Positions 17,564-26,307 of a DNA stretch of 64,000 nt are shown here, piece after piece. Each line of letters begins with the position of its first letter. The first letter of the stretch is position 1. The notes under the pieces were generated by a model. That model made no database searches. It worked only from the letters and a program-made list of their open reading frames with translations, and was not told where the DNA came from. The translations under genes and the position numbers were made by a program. This DNA comes from an uncultured Gemmata sp. (lineage in GTDB: Bacteria; Planctomycetota; Planctomycetia; Gemmatales; Gemmataceae): contig CALDUT010000001.1 in NCBI GenBank assembly GCA_937924775.1, positions 186,001-250,000 of the forward strand, given 5' to 3'.

Positions 17564-18265
17564 TTAACTTTGGCCCAGTTCCAGCCGGTACTGCTCCCGT
17601 AACACGCGGGGAGCGCCGATATCGATGACTTGCACTTCGCCGGTCCAATGGCGGGAGTGAGGGTTGAGGAATCCCCGTTTGGCGGCCACGAAGGTGGCGG
17701 TGTGCGTGGCTCGGATGCAGACCCCCAGGGGTTCCCCAGTGTCGCAATCCAAACCGGAGGGAATGTCCACCGCGAAGACCGGTCGGCCAGAAGCCGTAAC
17801 TACTTGGACCAACTCAGCAAATGGCGACCCCAACGGTTTGGACAGCCCTGTGCCAAAGAGGGCATCGACAATCCACCCCGCGGCGGCCAATTCGTGGCGC
17901 AGCGGGCTGAGCTGCGGCAAATCCATCGTCTCGGGAAGGCAATGATTCAACCCAATCTGAGAATTGCGTAATATGTAATAGTTGATCGCGGCTTCGCTTG
18001 TCGGATTGTGATAGGGCAGAGCGAAGAGGTGAACGCGAACCGGCCAACCGGCGTTGTCCAGATGCCGGGCGATCACGAAGCCATCGCCCCCGTTATTGCC
18101 AGGGCCGCAGAGAATGACCACCGATTGCCGCTGGGGGTTCAGACGCATCAGCCATTCGGCACAACCGCGACCGGCGTTCTCCATAAGAACTACCCCCGGC
18201 ACGCCATAGGTTTGAATGGCTTGTCGGTCGAATTCTCGCACTTGGGCCCGGGTGAGTGTGAACAT
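17564..18265 (-). CDS. nnrE: NAD(P)H-hydrate epimerase (YjeF N-terminal domain only)
   Basis: A 233-aa protein of the YjeF_N fold: LTRAQVREFDRQAIQTYGVPGVVLMENAG at the start, then VVILCGPGNNGGDGFVIARHL, WIVDALFGTGLSKPLGSPF and VFAVDIPSGLDCDTGEPLG. It interconverts R and S forms of hydrated NAD(P)H for repair. The ADP/ATP-dependent dehydratase domain found fused in E. coli is absent here. The ATG at 18263-18265 is preferred because the upstream 19 codons have no family similarity. Confidence 0.92.
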   Translation of the reverse strand: MFTLTRAQVREFDRQAIQTYGVPGVVLMENAGRGCAEWLMRLNPQRQSVVILCGPGNNGGDGFVIARHLDNAGWPVRVHLFALPYHNPTSEAAINYYILRNSQIGLNHCLPETMDLPQLSPLRHELAAAGWIVDALFGTGLSKPLGSPFAELVQVVTASGRPVFAVDIPSGLDCDTGEPLGVCIRATHTATFVAAKRGFLNPHSRHWTGEVQVIDIGAPRVLREQYRLELGQS

Positions 18266-18503
18266 CGTGGCGCTGGCCTCTATTGGCTCCCGGAGGGGAA
18301 TTTCCGCCCTATGGGCAGGCACGATCCCGCCTTTTTTTACCCTCCCTCTGCCATGCTAGCAGGCCGACCACCCCGTTTGGAAGCGGCTCGGCTCCGCGGG
18401 ACGACCGGTTCCCCGGTTTTTCCACTGTCCAATCGCATTTTCGCGAATATTCTCCTCTTGAAACCGCGACAGCATCCCCTAAAAATGTGCGTATAAGATA
18501 ATC

Positions 18504-18575
18504 GCGGGTGTAACTCAGTGGTAGAGTACCTCGTTGCCAACGAGGCTGTCGTGGGTTCAAGTCCCATCACCCGCT
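18504..18575 (+). tRNA. tRNA-Gly (GCC)
   Basis: The acceptor arms GCGGGTG (18504-18510) and CACCCGC (18568-18574) pair fully. The anticodon stem is CCTCG/CGAGG with loop TTGCCAA, giving anticodon GCC for glycine. The T arm GTGGG-TTCAAGT-CCCAT is standard and the D arm has AGTGGTAGA. The discriminator base is T and CCA is not encoded. A TATAAG element ends 6 bases before the gene and could serve as a -10 box, though no well-spaced -35 is obvious. Confidence 0.97.
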
Positions 18576-18735
18576 CTCCAACGAACGACGTTAATCAGAT
18601 CGTTCAGACCGTTTGAGCCGGGAAGTCGCGGGCCACAGAGGGAACAACATCTCCCTCCCCCCTAACTTCCCGGTTCGTGTGTTTTTGGCCCTGCCACCGA
18701 CCACGATGGAGAATCCGACCTCGAAGGAGAACGCG

Positions 18736-20268
18736 ATGGCCGACGAACGCACACCCCCCTCCGACCCCCCCGGCACCACGCTGGTGGCCGAACCCGAAAC
18801 AACAACGCAAGACCAAGAAGAGCAAGATCTTAAGCTTCAACAAACCGTCGAGATCAAAGATATCGGGCCCTGTAAAAAGCATGTGAAAGTGACGATCGAT
18901 CGGGCGGTCATCGACAAACAATTCGATAAACGTTTCACCGAACTGACCCGCAGCAACCAACCCCAAGTCCGCGGCTTCCGCCCCGGCAAGGCGCCCCGCA
19001 AAATCATTGAAAAGCAATACTATGATAGCGTCGCGGAAGAGATCAAATCCCGTGTCCTGATGGCCAGTCTCGAACAACTGGCTGAAGATCAGGCGATCTC
19101 CCCTCTCAGCCCCCCGGAATTCGACCCCAATCTGGTCAGCATCCCCAAGGAAGGGCCATTCGTTTATGAATTCGATATCGAAGTTCGTCCGGAATTCGAA
19201 CTGCCTAACTACAAAGGGATGAAACTCCGCCGCCCCGTTCATACGTACACCCCCGCGGAAATCGAAGCGGAAAAGCGGCGGCTGTTGGAACCCCACGGGC
19301 AACTGGTTCCCAAAGAGCCCCCGGTGGCCGACCTGTACGATACCATCGTGGCCGATGTGACCATCAGCTATCAAGGCAAAGAGATTAATAAGCTTTCCGA
19401 AGTCCGGGTCCGGGTCGAGCCGCAATTAGCCCTCTCCGATGGCATCGCTTACGATTTTGGCGAGAAAATGAAAGGAGCCCAGCCGGGCGAAACCCGCGTT
19501 GTGGATATTACCCTATCGCAAGAAAATCGCGTCGAATACCTCCGCGGGGTGAAAGTTCAAGCGGCCTTTGCCATCCAGGATGTAAAGACGACCCGCTTGC
19601 CCGAATTGACGCAAAGCTTTCTCGAAGAACACTTTATGGTCAGCACCCCGGAAATGTTCACCGAACTGGTGCAAGCGGTGCTGCAACGGCGCTTAGAATA
19701 TCTGCAGCGGCAATCGGCTCGCCAACAGATCCTCGAGCAAATCACCGCGGCCTCGGATTGGGAGCTTCCGCAAGACCTTCTCCGCAAACAAGCCCGGAAA
19801 ACCCTGGCCCGCAAGATCATGGAAATGCAAAACGCCGGCCTGACCGACGAACAGATCCGCGGCCGTCGCCGGGTCCTCGAGCAAGACGTGCTGAAAAATA
19901 CCGCCGCCGCCCTCAAAGAACACTTTGTGTTACAGAAAATCGCCGAAGTCGAAAAAATTGAAATTGACGACGACGACATCGACCGTGAAATCGAACGGAT
20001 CGCCGAACAATCCGGGGAAAGCTACCGCCGCGTGAAAGCCCGCTTGGAGAAAGAAGACCTCATGGAAGCGGTCGCTGCGGATCTGCTCGAACGCAAGGCC
20101 CTGGATCTGATCCTCGCCCATGCGGTCTATGAGGATTACGAGCTGAAACCCACCGATCAGCCCGCCGATGTGGCCACCGTCGAAGTTCAGGCCGCCCCGG
20201 ACACCGCCGCCCCACCGCCGGCGAACTCCAGCGATGCCCCAACCTCCGACAGCCCCAACACAACCTGA
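18736..20268 (+). CDS. tig: Trigger factor (ribosome-associated chaperone)
   Basis: A 510-aa protein with the ribosome-docking signature GFRPGKAPRKIIEKQY at about residues 87-102. An FKBP-like middle domain (residues ~190-270) and a long helical C-terminal chaperone domain follow. The acidic N-terminal ~45 residues and a Pro/Ala-rich tail make it longer than the usual ~430 aa. ATG at 18736 is chosen because AAGGAG lies 6 bases upstream; an earlier in-frame ATG at 18706 is possible. It is followed by two clpP genes, matching the common tig-clpP order, but clpX is not next. Confidence 0.93.
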   Translation: MADERTPPSDPPGTTLVAEPETTTQDQEEQDLKLQQTVEIKDIGPCKKHVKVTIDRAVIDKQFDKRFTELTRSNQPQVRGFRPGKAPRKIIEKQYYDSVAEEIKSRVLMASLEQLAEDQAISPLSPPEFDPNLVSIPKEGPFVYEFDIEVRPEFELPNYKGMKLRRPVHTYTPAEIEAEKRRLLEPHGQLVPKEPPVADLYDTIVADVTISYQGKEINKLSEVRVRVEPQLALSDGIAYDFGEKMKGAQPGETRVVDITLSQENRVEYLRGVKVQAAFAIQDVKTTRLPELTQSFLEEHFMVSTPEMFTELVQAVLQRRLEYLQRQSARQQILEQITAASDWELPQDLLRKQARKTLARKIMEMQNAGLTDEQIRGRRRVLEQDVLKNTAAALKEHFVLQKIAEVEKIEIDDDDIDREIERIAEQSGESYRRVKARLEKEDLMEAVAADLLERKALDLILAHAVYEDYELKPTDQPADVATVEVQAAPDTAAPPPANSSDAPTSDSPNTT

Positions 20269-20326
20269 CTTCCGACGTACCACCACCAACCGTTGACCCA
20301 ACCGATACAGTGGTATTAGTTTTCCC

Positions 20327-20388
20327 CCATCCGCTTTGGCCTTCCAGCAGTTCTCGCTGCCGGGAGGCTAGCGGATGGCCCTATCCGC
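20327..20388 (+). promoter_or_regulatory. Mutually exclusive RNA hairpins over the clpP1 translation start
   Basis: Fold 1: 20327-20335 pairs with 20370-20378 (9 bp), 20339-20345 with 20362-20368 (7 bp, one G-U), 20347-20350 with 20357-20360 (4 bp), around a 6-nt loop. This stem buries the GGGAGG ribosome site (20362-20367) and the ATG at 20375. Fold 2: GCGGAT at 20371-20376 pairs with ATCCGC at 20383-20388, breaking fold 1 and sitting just before a second GGAG (20389-20392) and an in-frame ATG at 20399. Such competing arms suggest translational control of clpP1; an RNA thermometer, protein-binding leader or terminator remain possible. Confidence 0.6.
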
Positions 20389-21022
20389 GGAGAATCGCAT
20401 GTTTCCCCCGTTCGATCCTCGCAAACCGGTTCTGCCGTTTGAGCCGCTTCTCCAACGCGGCTATGAACGCCGCCGGGAGATGACCCTCGAAGACCTCCTG
20501 CTCGAACAGCGGATCATCTTTTTCAGTTACGAAATCACCACCGCCAGTGCCGACTTTATCATCAAGCGGCTCTTGTACTTACAATACGAAAACAAAACTG
20601 CCGACATCCACTTCTACATCAACAGCCCCGGGGGCAGTGTCTCGGCCACTTTGGCGATTTACGACACGATGCAGTTCATCGAAGCCCCTATTCATACCTA
20701 CTGCATGGGTTTGGCCGCCAGCGGGGCCGCGGTTCTCCTGGCCGCCGGCTCCAAAGGCAAACGCTACACACTGCCCAACGCCAAAGTGATGATCCACCAA
20801 CCGTACGGGCAGGTCGGCGGGCAAGTCTCGGATATTGAAATTCAAGCCAACGAGATTCTCCGCGAACGGCAACGACTCAATGAGATTCTCGCCAAACACA
20901 CCGGGCAGCCCATTGAGATCATCGCCCGCGAAACCGACCGCGACCGCTACTACCACGCCGCCGAAGCCAAAGCGTTTGGTTTGGTGGATGAAGTGTTGAT
21001 CCGCACGACGGAAAAGAAATGA
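20375..21022 (+). CDS. clpP: ATP-dependent Clp protease proteolytic subunit, copy 1
   Basis: A 215-aa serine protease subunit. The active-site Ser lies in CMGLAASGAAVLLAAG, His in AKVMIHQPYG and Asp in [25 protein letters not shown] forms the oxyanion region. All three catalytic residues are present, although GLAASGAA replaces the usual GQAASMGA. The first ATG (20375) has GGGAGG 7 bases upstream but is buried in a predicted stem; the second at 20399 (MFPPFDPR, 207 aa) has GGAG 6 bases upstream. It lies 106 bp after tig and needs a ClpX or ClpA/C partner encoded elsewhere. Confidence 0.94.
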   Translation: MALSAENRMFPPFDPRKPVLPFEPLLQRGYERRREMTLEDLLLEQRIIFFSYEITTASADFIIKRLLYLQYENKTADIHFYINSPGGSVSATLAIYDTMQFIEAPIHTYCMGLAASGAAVLLAAGSKGKRYTLPNAKVMIHQPYGQVGGQVSDIEIQANEILRERQRLNEILAKHTGQPIEIIARETDRDRYYHAAEAKAFGLVDEVLIRTTEKK

Positions 21023-21072
21023 TCACCGCCCCCACTCACCGGGAGCGTCCAGACCGTTTCTTCCATGCAACC

Positions 21073-21100
21073 GGAGCCGAACGAGCGTTCCGCCGGCTCC
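21073..21100 (+). terminator. Hairpin between clpP1 and clpP2
   Basis: GGAGCC (21073-21078) pairs with GGCTCC (21095-21100), and GAACG (21079-21083) with CGTTC (21086-21090), with AG as a minimal loop in the linear drawing and CGCC as a bulge. There is no T-run after it, so it is not a classical intrinsic terminator; it may stabilise the clpP1 3' end or help processing between the two clpP cistrons. Confidence 0.35.
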
Positions 21101-21179
21101 CCCTGCGATTCCCGCTCATTGATCGTAAGTTGCTCGTCCGAAACTATTAGGGCCGAGCGGCTTGCGCGGAGGTCCGAAA

Positions 21180-21803
21180 ATGCCGCTTGTACCGATTGTT
21201 GTCGAAAGCCGGGGCCGCGAAGAACGGGCCTACGACATTTACAGCCGCCTCCTGAAAGATCGCATCATTTTCCTTCAGGGTGTGGTGAACGATGAGATGG
21301 CCAACCTGATTGTAGCACAAATGCTCTATTTACAGTTTGAAGATCCGAAACGCGACATCAGCCTTTACATCAATAGCCCAGGTGGCAGTGTCACCGCGGG
21401 TATGGCCATTTACGATACGATGCAATTTGTCACCTGCGATGTCGCGACTTATTGCATGGGGCAAGCGGCCAGTATGGGGGCCATGCTCCTGTGTGCGGGC
21501 ACCAAAGGCAAACGTTACGCCCTTCCCCATGCCCGCGTCATGATCCACCAACCGTTGGCCGGCACCGAGGGGACCGCCGAAGAAATTCTCATCCATGCTA
21601 AAGAATTTCTCCGCACCAAGGATATGCTCAACCGGCTGATGGCCAAACACACTGGCCAGCCGCTGGAAATGATCCTCAAGGGCACCGATCGCGACAACTT
21701 CATGTCGGCCACCGAAGCCCGAGACTTCGGATTGGTCGACAAAGTGTTAGAACGAATGCCCAGCGAAGCCTTCGCCAACCGGCCGCCCTCTAACGGCGAG
21801 TAA
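21180..21803 (+). CDS. clpP: ATP-dependent Clp protease proteolytic subunit, copy 2
   Basis: A 207-aa canonical Clp[12 protein letters not shown], catalytic Ser in [12 protein letters not shown], His in [11 protein letters not shown] and Asp in [17 protein letters not shown]. It starts [21 protein letters not shown] sits 7 bases before this ATG, favouring it over a start 18 bases earlier. It is closer to typical ClpP than copy 1. Two ClpPs side by side suggest either mixed heptamers, as known in some bacteria, or two differently regulated proteases. Confidence 0.95.
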   Translation: MPLVPIVVESRGREERAYDIYSRLLKDRIIFLQGVVNDEMANLIVAQMLYLQFEDPKRDISLYINSPGGSVTAGMAIYDTMQFVTCDVATYCMGQAASMGAMLLCAGTKGKRYALPHARVMIHQPLAGTEGTAEEILIHAKEFLRTKDMLNRLMAKHTGQPLEMILKGTDRDNFMSATEARDFGLVDKVLERMPSEAFANRPPSNGE

Positions 21804-21871
21804 AGCTTAGGAACGTTACCCAACCCCCGGTCGTGGCCCTGCCATAGCCGGGCGATGAGGTTCACCGCAGG

Positions 21872-22762
21872 ATGCGAGGCTCCCCCCCGAACCCCGGCTG
21901 GTTCGCCCCCCGCTTTCGGGCGGGGGGAGCGGCCTTGTTCCTGATCCTACTCAGCTTGGGTTGTCGCTCGCCGCACCGCTACGAGCAGATCGAAGCGGAA
22001 CTGCGAACCCGCGAACGGGAACTGGCCGAAACCCGTGCGGAATTGGAACAGGCACGCAACTTGCTCCGGGCCTACGACGTGGCCCGGCAACGAACCCCTC
22101 CAGCCCCCGCCACCGGCCGCGGGCCTTACCTTCCCATCAAAGAAATCGCCATCGGCCGCGGTACCGGCGGTGTGGACGACGACGGAGCCGCTGGCGATGA
22201 GGGCTTCCTCGTAGTCATTGTCCCCAAAGATGAAGACGGTTCCGCTGTTAAAGTGCCGGCAGCCGCTACCATTGCGGCTTGGGACATTTCCCCCGCCGGT
22301 TTGAAAACACCCATCGGAGCGTGGGAAATACCGTCCGATCGCCTCCGCCGGACATGGAAAAGCGGCTTGTTCAGCACTGGGTACTTTGTTGCCTTACCAT
22401 GGCAAACGCCCCCGGCCAACGACCGGGTTCGCATCGCCGTGCGTTTGGTCACGACCGATGGCCGGGCCTACGAGGCCGACCGCGACATCAGCGTCAAGCC
22501 GCCGGTACCGCTACGCGGTCGCGGGCCGGACAACGTGCTTCCCTACCCACAACCCGACCCAGGTTCGTCGAGCCCGGTCCGACCGCCCCATCGTCCCAAC
22601 CCCCTGCCGGAGTACCCCCCTAACCCCGGTCATCCCCGACCGTTACACCCTGAACAACCTCCGCCGGGAATTCCATCGACCATTCCCCCAGGGACTGAAG
22701 AACTGCCCCCCCCCGCGCCGCTGGATCGTGGCGCCCGCCTTCGGCCACCGGTGCCCGGTTAA
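21872..22762 (+). CDS. Predicted lipoprotein with coiled coil and Pro-rich tail, function unknown
   Basis: A 296-aa protein with a hydrophobic signal (GGAALFLILLSLGC) ending in a lipobox Cys at about residue 31. Residues ~35-70 (YEQIEAELRTRERELAETRA onward) form a heptad-like coiled coil. A central beta-rich domain (residues ~85-215) has VVIVPKDEDG and AAWDISPAGLKTPIG. The last ~80 residues are rich in Pro, suiting a disordered linker in the envelope. The combination of a coiled coil and this domain is seen in planctomycete hypothetical proteins; I do not recognise a function. It may be co-transcribed with clpP2, 68 bp upstream. Confidence 0.75.
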   Translation: MRGSPPNPGWFAPRFRAGGAALFLILLSLGCRSPHRYEQIEAELRTRERELAETRAELEQARNLLRAYDVARQRTPPAPATGRGPYLPIKEIAIGRGTGGVDDDGAAGDEGFLVVIVPKDEDGSAVKVPAAATIAAWDISPAGLKTPIGAWEIPSDRLRRTWKSGLFSTGYFVALPWQTPPANDRVRIAVRLVTTDGRAYEADRDISVKPPVPLRGRGPDNVLPYPQPDPGSSSPVRPPHRPNPLPEYPPNPGHPRPLHPEQPPPGIPSTIPPGTEELPPPAPLDRGARLRPPVPG

Positions 22763-23071
22763 TCGCTTGTCTCCAAGGAAGAATCCAGGATTTCGGCACG
22801 CCTGTTCATGAAGGGTCTGTGAAGATCCATCGTGTTGCGGTACTCAGAATTTTCCACGCACACGCCAACTCGAGCTATCATGAAGAATCGGAAGAGAACC
22901 CCTCTGCTGGGAGTCCGGGGAACTTCCGGGCCGGCGACCGATCTGCCACAGAACCCATCGGCTTTTGTCTGACCCGTCAACCGGAATTCCTCGGAAACTC
23001 GTGCTGGACTTTCCCATCGCCCCGCTACAATAGCTGTTCTGGTTCATGAAGCCAGCGGCAGGGATGGGCAC
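22763..23071. other. Intergenic region upstream of glmM
   Basis: These 309 bp contain no supported gene. TACAAT at about 23028-23033, about 16 bases after a CTGGAC sequence, could be a weak promoter for the phosphoglucosamine mutase gene. Nothing else stands out. Confidence 0.35.
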
Positions 23072-24427
23072 ATGGCGGCAGCGTCCGAGTTGATCGTCTC
23101 GGTGTCGGGAATTCGCGGTATTGTGGGCGAAGGGCTGACGGCGGAAGCCGCGACCCGCTTTGCCGCCGCGTATGGCTCGACCCGCCCCGGGCAACGGGTG
23201 GTGCTGTCCCGCGATAGCCGGCCTAGTGGCGAAATGCTCCGCCATGCTGTGCTGGCCGGTTTGCTCAGCACAGGCTGCCGCGTCGACGATATCGGCATTG
23301 CCCCCACACCCACCTGCGGTTTCGCCATTCGGTATCTGGAGGCCGCGGGGGGAATGCAAATCACTGCCAGCCACAATCCGGCCCCGTGGAACGGGCTGAA
23401 GATGTTCGGGCCCGACGGGGCCGTACTTTCCGCAGAAGAAGGGGCTGCCATCCGCGAACGGTACGAAACCGGTGTCTTTCCGCGAGCCCATTGGGACGGT
23501 CCCGGCACGCTGGGCGTACCACCGCCGGTGGGAACCGAACATCTGGCGGCCATTCACGATACGGTCCAGGTTGCGGCCGTGGCCCAAAAGCGATTCCGCG
23601 TTCTTTTGGATGCCAACGCTGGCGCCGGCGGGCCGCTGGGCCTGCAACTTTTGACCGAATTGGGTTGTGACGTGGTCGCCATGGGTTGTGAACCTACCGG
23701 TCGGTTCGCCCACGAGCCGGAACCGATCCCGGCCCATCTGCGGGAGGTCGCCCCGTGGGTGCCCCGGCACGGCTGCACCATCGGTTTCGTCCTCGATCCC
23801 GATGCTGACCGACTGGCTTTGATTGATGAGAATGGTCAGTGCATTAGTGAAGAATATACCCTCGCTCTCGCGGTCCGCTTCAGATTACGCCAACAGCCGG
23901 GCCCGGTGGTCATCAACATGTCCACGTCGCGGATGAGTGAAGACCTAGCCCGGGCTTGGGATGTGCCATGTTATCGGGCTGCGGTCGGTGAAGCCAACGT
24001 CGTTTCTCAGATGCGGTCGACTGGTGCCGTTCTCGGCGGGGAAGGCAACGGCGGGGTCATCGATCCACGGATCGGTTGGGTTCGCGATCCGTTTGTGGGA
24101 ATGGCCTTTATCCTCAGCTTGATGGCCGAGGAGCAGAAACCCCTTTCGCAACTGGTGGCCGAACTGCCCCGCTATGCGATGCTAAAGACCAAGTTCACTC
24201 TGCCCCGCCAACGGCTCAATGCCGCTTTCACGGCTCTTGAAGCCCGCTGGCCGTCGGCCCGCATCAATCGGGACGACGGGCTTCGTCTGGACGGCAACGA
24301 TTGGTGGCTCCATGTCCGCAGTAGTAATACGGAACCGATGGTGCGTGTGATTGCGGAAGCCGCCACTACGGCCCAGGCCGAGGAGCTTTGCCGCGAAGCC
24401 GAGGCTGTCATCACGGCCACGGCGTAA
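23072..24427 (+). CDS. glmM: Phosphoglucosamine mutase / alpha-phosphohexomutase
   Basis: A 451-aa alpha-D-phosphohexomutase. The phosphoserine loop is GMQITASHNPAPWNGLK (Ser ~100), the metal site DPDADRLALID, the sugar-specificity loop GEGNGGVI, and the phosphate-binding loop RSSNTEPMVRV. GEGNGG is typical of GlmM, which makes glucosamine-1-phosphate for peptidoglycan and LPS precursors, but phosphomannomutase activity cannot be excluded by eye. ATG at 23072 gives the family start SELIVSVSGIRGIVG. Confidence 0.88.
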   Translation: MAAASELIVSVSGIRGIVGEGLTAEAATRFAAAYGSTRPGQRVVLSRDSRPSGEMLRHAVLAGLLSTGCRVDDIGIAPTPTCGFAIRYLEAAGGMQITASHNPAPWNGLKMFGPDGAVLSAEEGAAIRERYETGVFPRAHWDGPGTLGVPPPVGTEHLAAIHDTVQVAAVAQKRFRVLLDANAGAGGPLGLQLLTELGCDVVAMGCEPTGRFAHEPEPIPAHLREVAPWVPRHGCTIGFVLDPDADRLALIDENGQCISEEYTLALAVRFRLRQQPGPVVINMSTSRMSEDLARAWDVPCYRAAVGEANVVSQMRSTGAVLGGEGNGGVIDPRIGWVRDPFVGMAFILSLMAEEQKPLSQLVAELPRYAMLKTKFTLPRQRLNAAFTALEARWPSARINRDDGLRLDGNDWWLHVRSSNTEPMVRVIAEAATTAQAEELCREAEAVITATA

Positions 24428-24563
24428 TCCCCAGCGTTTGCATTTCCGCGAAGGACTTCTGCCTGTGGAGCAGCGGAGGGCCTCGAGGCGGCTACTGTGA
24501 TAGCACTCCACCACACGATCGGTTATCTTCCACATCAGGCCCCCAACGTGGGAGGAACGACCC

Positions 24564-25340
24564 ATGAGCGCCACCGAGCTCGACTCCGCCCTCAGCCAGG
24601 CCGCCCACTATCTGCAAGCAGCTCAGCGGGTTTGCGTGCTGACCGGGGCTGGGGTTTCTGCCGAAAGCGGTGTCCCTACCTTCCGTGCCAGCGACGGCTT
24701 GTGGGAAGGCCACCGGATTGATGATGTCGCCAGCCCTGAGGGCTGGTACCGCAACCCGGCTTTGGTCTGGCAGTTCTACAATGCCCGGCGAGCCAACGTC
24801 GCGCAGGTGAAGCCCAATCCTGGTCACTATGCGTTGGCCGAGATGGAACGCCGCTGGGGCCAGAACTTCACATTAGTGACGCAAAATGTTGACGGGCTTC
24901 ATCTTGCGGCCGGAAACCGCAATGTTCTGGAAATCCACGGCAGTTTGCGACAGACCCGCTGCCTGAGTTGTGCCGCGGTGGACGACCGGGGGTTGAAGCC
25001 TTTGGGCGATGCGCCCCGGTGCCCACGCTGCCAAGGGCGGCTACGTCCGCATATCGTCTGGTTCGGCGAAGCTCTCGATGACGCCATCTGGTGGGCCGCC
25101 CTCGAGGCCGCTTCCGCGTGTGATGTCCTGCTCGTGGTGGGAACTTCCGCGGTGGTGTATCCGGCGGCCTCGCTTATCCCCGTGGCCAAACGGCGCCGGC
25201 CGACCCCCGCTCAGGTCATCGAGGTGAATCTCACGACCACCGACGCCAGCGACTGGGCCGATGTGGGGCTTTATGGCCCCTCGGGCATAATCTTGCCGCA
25301 ATTGGTGCAGCGGCTGGAATACAGCGGGGCCCTGTCGTGA
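24564..25340 (+). CDS. NAD-dependent protein deacylase, sirtuin family
   Basis: A 258-aa sirtuin. NAD-binding motifs are VCVLTGAGVSAESGVPTFR and TQNVDGLH, and the catalytic His is in LEIHGSLRQTRC. Four zinc ligands appear as RCLSCA and RCPRCQ, and VWFGEALDD follows. TFRASDGLW is close to class III/U sirtuins that remove acetyl, succinyl or malonyl groups; the Tyr/Arg pair defining a desuccinylase is not clear. A GGGAGGA ribosome site precedes the ATG. It lies between glmM and folD on the same strand. Confidence 0.92.
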   Translation: MSATELDSALSQAAHYLQAAQRVCVLTGAGVSAESGVPTFRASDGLWEGHRIDDVASPEGWYRNPALVWQFYNARRANVAQVKPNPGHYALAEMERRWGQNFTLVTQNVDGLHLAAGNRNVLEIHGSLRQTRCLSCAAVDDRGLKPLGDAPRCPRCQGRLRPHIVWFGEALDDAIWWAALEAASACDVLLVVGTSAVVYPAASLIPVAKRRRPTPAQVIEVNLTTTDASDWADVGLYGPSGIILPQLVQRLEYSGALS

Positions 25341-25384
25341 ACTCCCGACTGGTTGGTTCTTTCTGACTGCGGTGAATGCTCGTG

Positions 25385-26257
25385 ATGGCACAACTACTCG
25401 ACGGAAAAGCACTGGCCGCCACCATCCGCGGAGAAATCGCCGCCCGTGTCGCCGGGCGTACCCAAGCCGGGAAACGCCCCCCGGGGCTGGCCGCGGTTCT
25501 CGTGGGTAACGATCCGGCCAGCCAGGGCTACGTTCGCAGCAAGCACAAAGCCTGTTTAGAGAATGGTTTGCACTCCACCGTGCATCGGCTGCCGGAAGAA
25601 ACCACGCAATCGCAACTGCTCGACCTGATCGAGCAACTGAATGCCGATGCGACGGTCCACGGGATTTTGGTGCAGCTTCCCCTGCCCCGGCACATTGAGA
25701 CAGACGCAATCCTCCGGGCAGTCACTCCGGCCAAGGATGTCGATTGCTTCCACCCCGAAAACGTCGGCCTTTTGACCATCGGCTTCCCCCGCTTCTATCC
25801 CTGTACGCCCCATGGTGTGGTACAGTTGTTAAATCGCTACAATGTGCCCGTTGCGGGCCACGAAGTGGTCGTTGTGGGGCGCAGTGATATTGTGGGCAAG
25901 CCATTGTCCATCATGCTGATGCAGAAGCCTACGGCTCACAATCCGGCGGCGGGCGATGCCACGGTGACCGTGGCCCATTCACGAACCCACGATCTCGCAG
26001 CCGTTTGCCGCCGCGCCGATATTCTCATCGCCGCAGTGGGGCAGGCCGGGATGATCACCGCCGACATGGTGAAACCCGGCGCCGCGGTGGTGGATGTAGG
26101 GACCAATCGCGTCGGGAATGCGTGGGTGGGCGATGTGGCCCCGGAGGTGGCCACAGTGGCCGGCTGGCTGTCGCCGGTGCCCGGTGGCGTGGGCCCCATG
26201 ACCATCACGATGCTGCTGTATAACACCGTGGCTGCCGCCGAGCAAATTGATGGCTAA
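25385..26257 (+). CDS. folD: Methylenetetrahydrofolate dehydrogenase / methenyl cyclohydrolase
   Basis: A 290-aa bifunctional FolD interconverting 5,10-methylene-THF, methenyl-THF and 10-formyl-THF. It shows GLAAVLVGNDPASQGYVRSK (catalytic Tyr and Lys), GILVQLPLPRHI, KDVDCFHPENVG, the nucleotide-binding VVVGRSDIVGKPLSIML and the C-terminal PGGVGPMTITMLLYNT. The start MAQLLDGKALAATI at 25385 is chosen over codons 9 bases upstream. It is followed after 50 bp by a large membrane protein gene. Confidence 0.95.
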   Translation: MAQLLDGKALAATIRGEIAARVAGRTQAGKRPPGLAAVLVGNDPASQGYVRSKHKACLENGLHSTVHRLPEETTQSQLLDLIEQLNADATVHGILVQLPLPRHIETDAILRAVTPAKDVDCFHPENVGLLTIGFPRFYPCTPHGVVQLLNRYNVPVAGHEVVVVGRSDIVGKPLSIMLMQKPTAHNPAAGDATVTVAHSRTHDLAAVCRRADILIAAVGQAGMITADMVKPGAAVVDVGTNRVGNAWVGDVAPEVATVAGWLSPVPGGVGPMTITMLLYNTVAAAEQIDG

Positions 26258-26307
26258 GCCACTCGCGCAAGGCCCCCCCGTCCTCCTGTAACCCGCATGG
26301 GCTGGTT

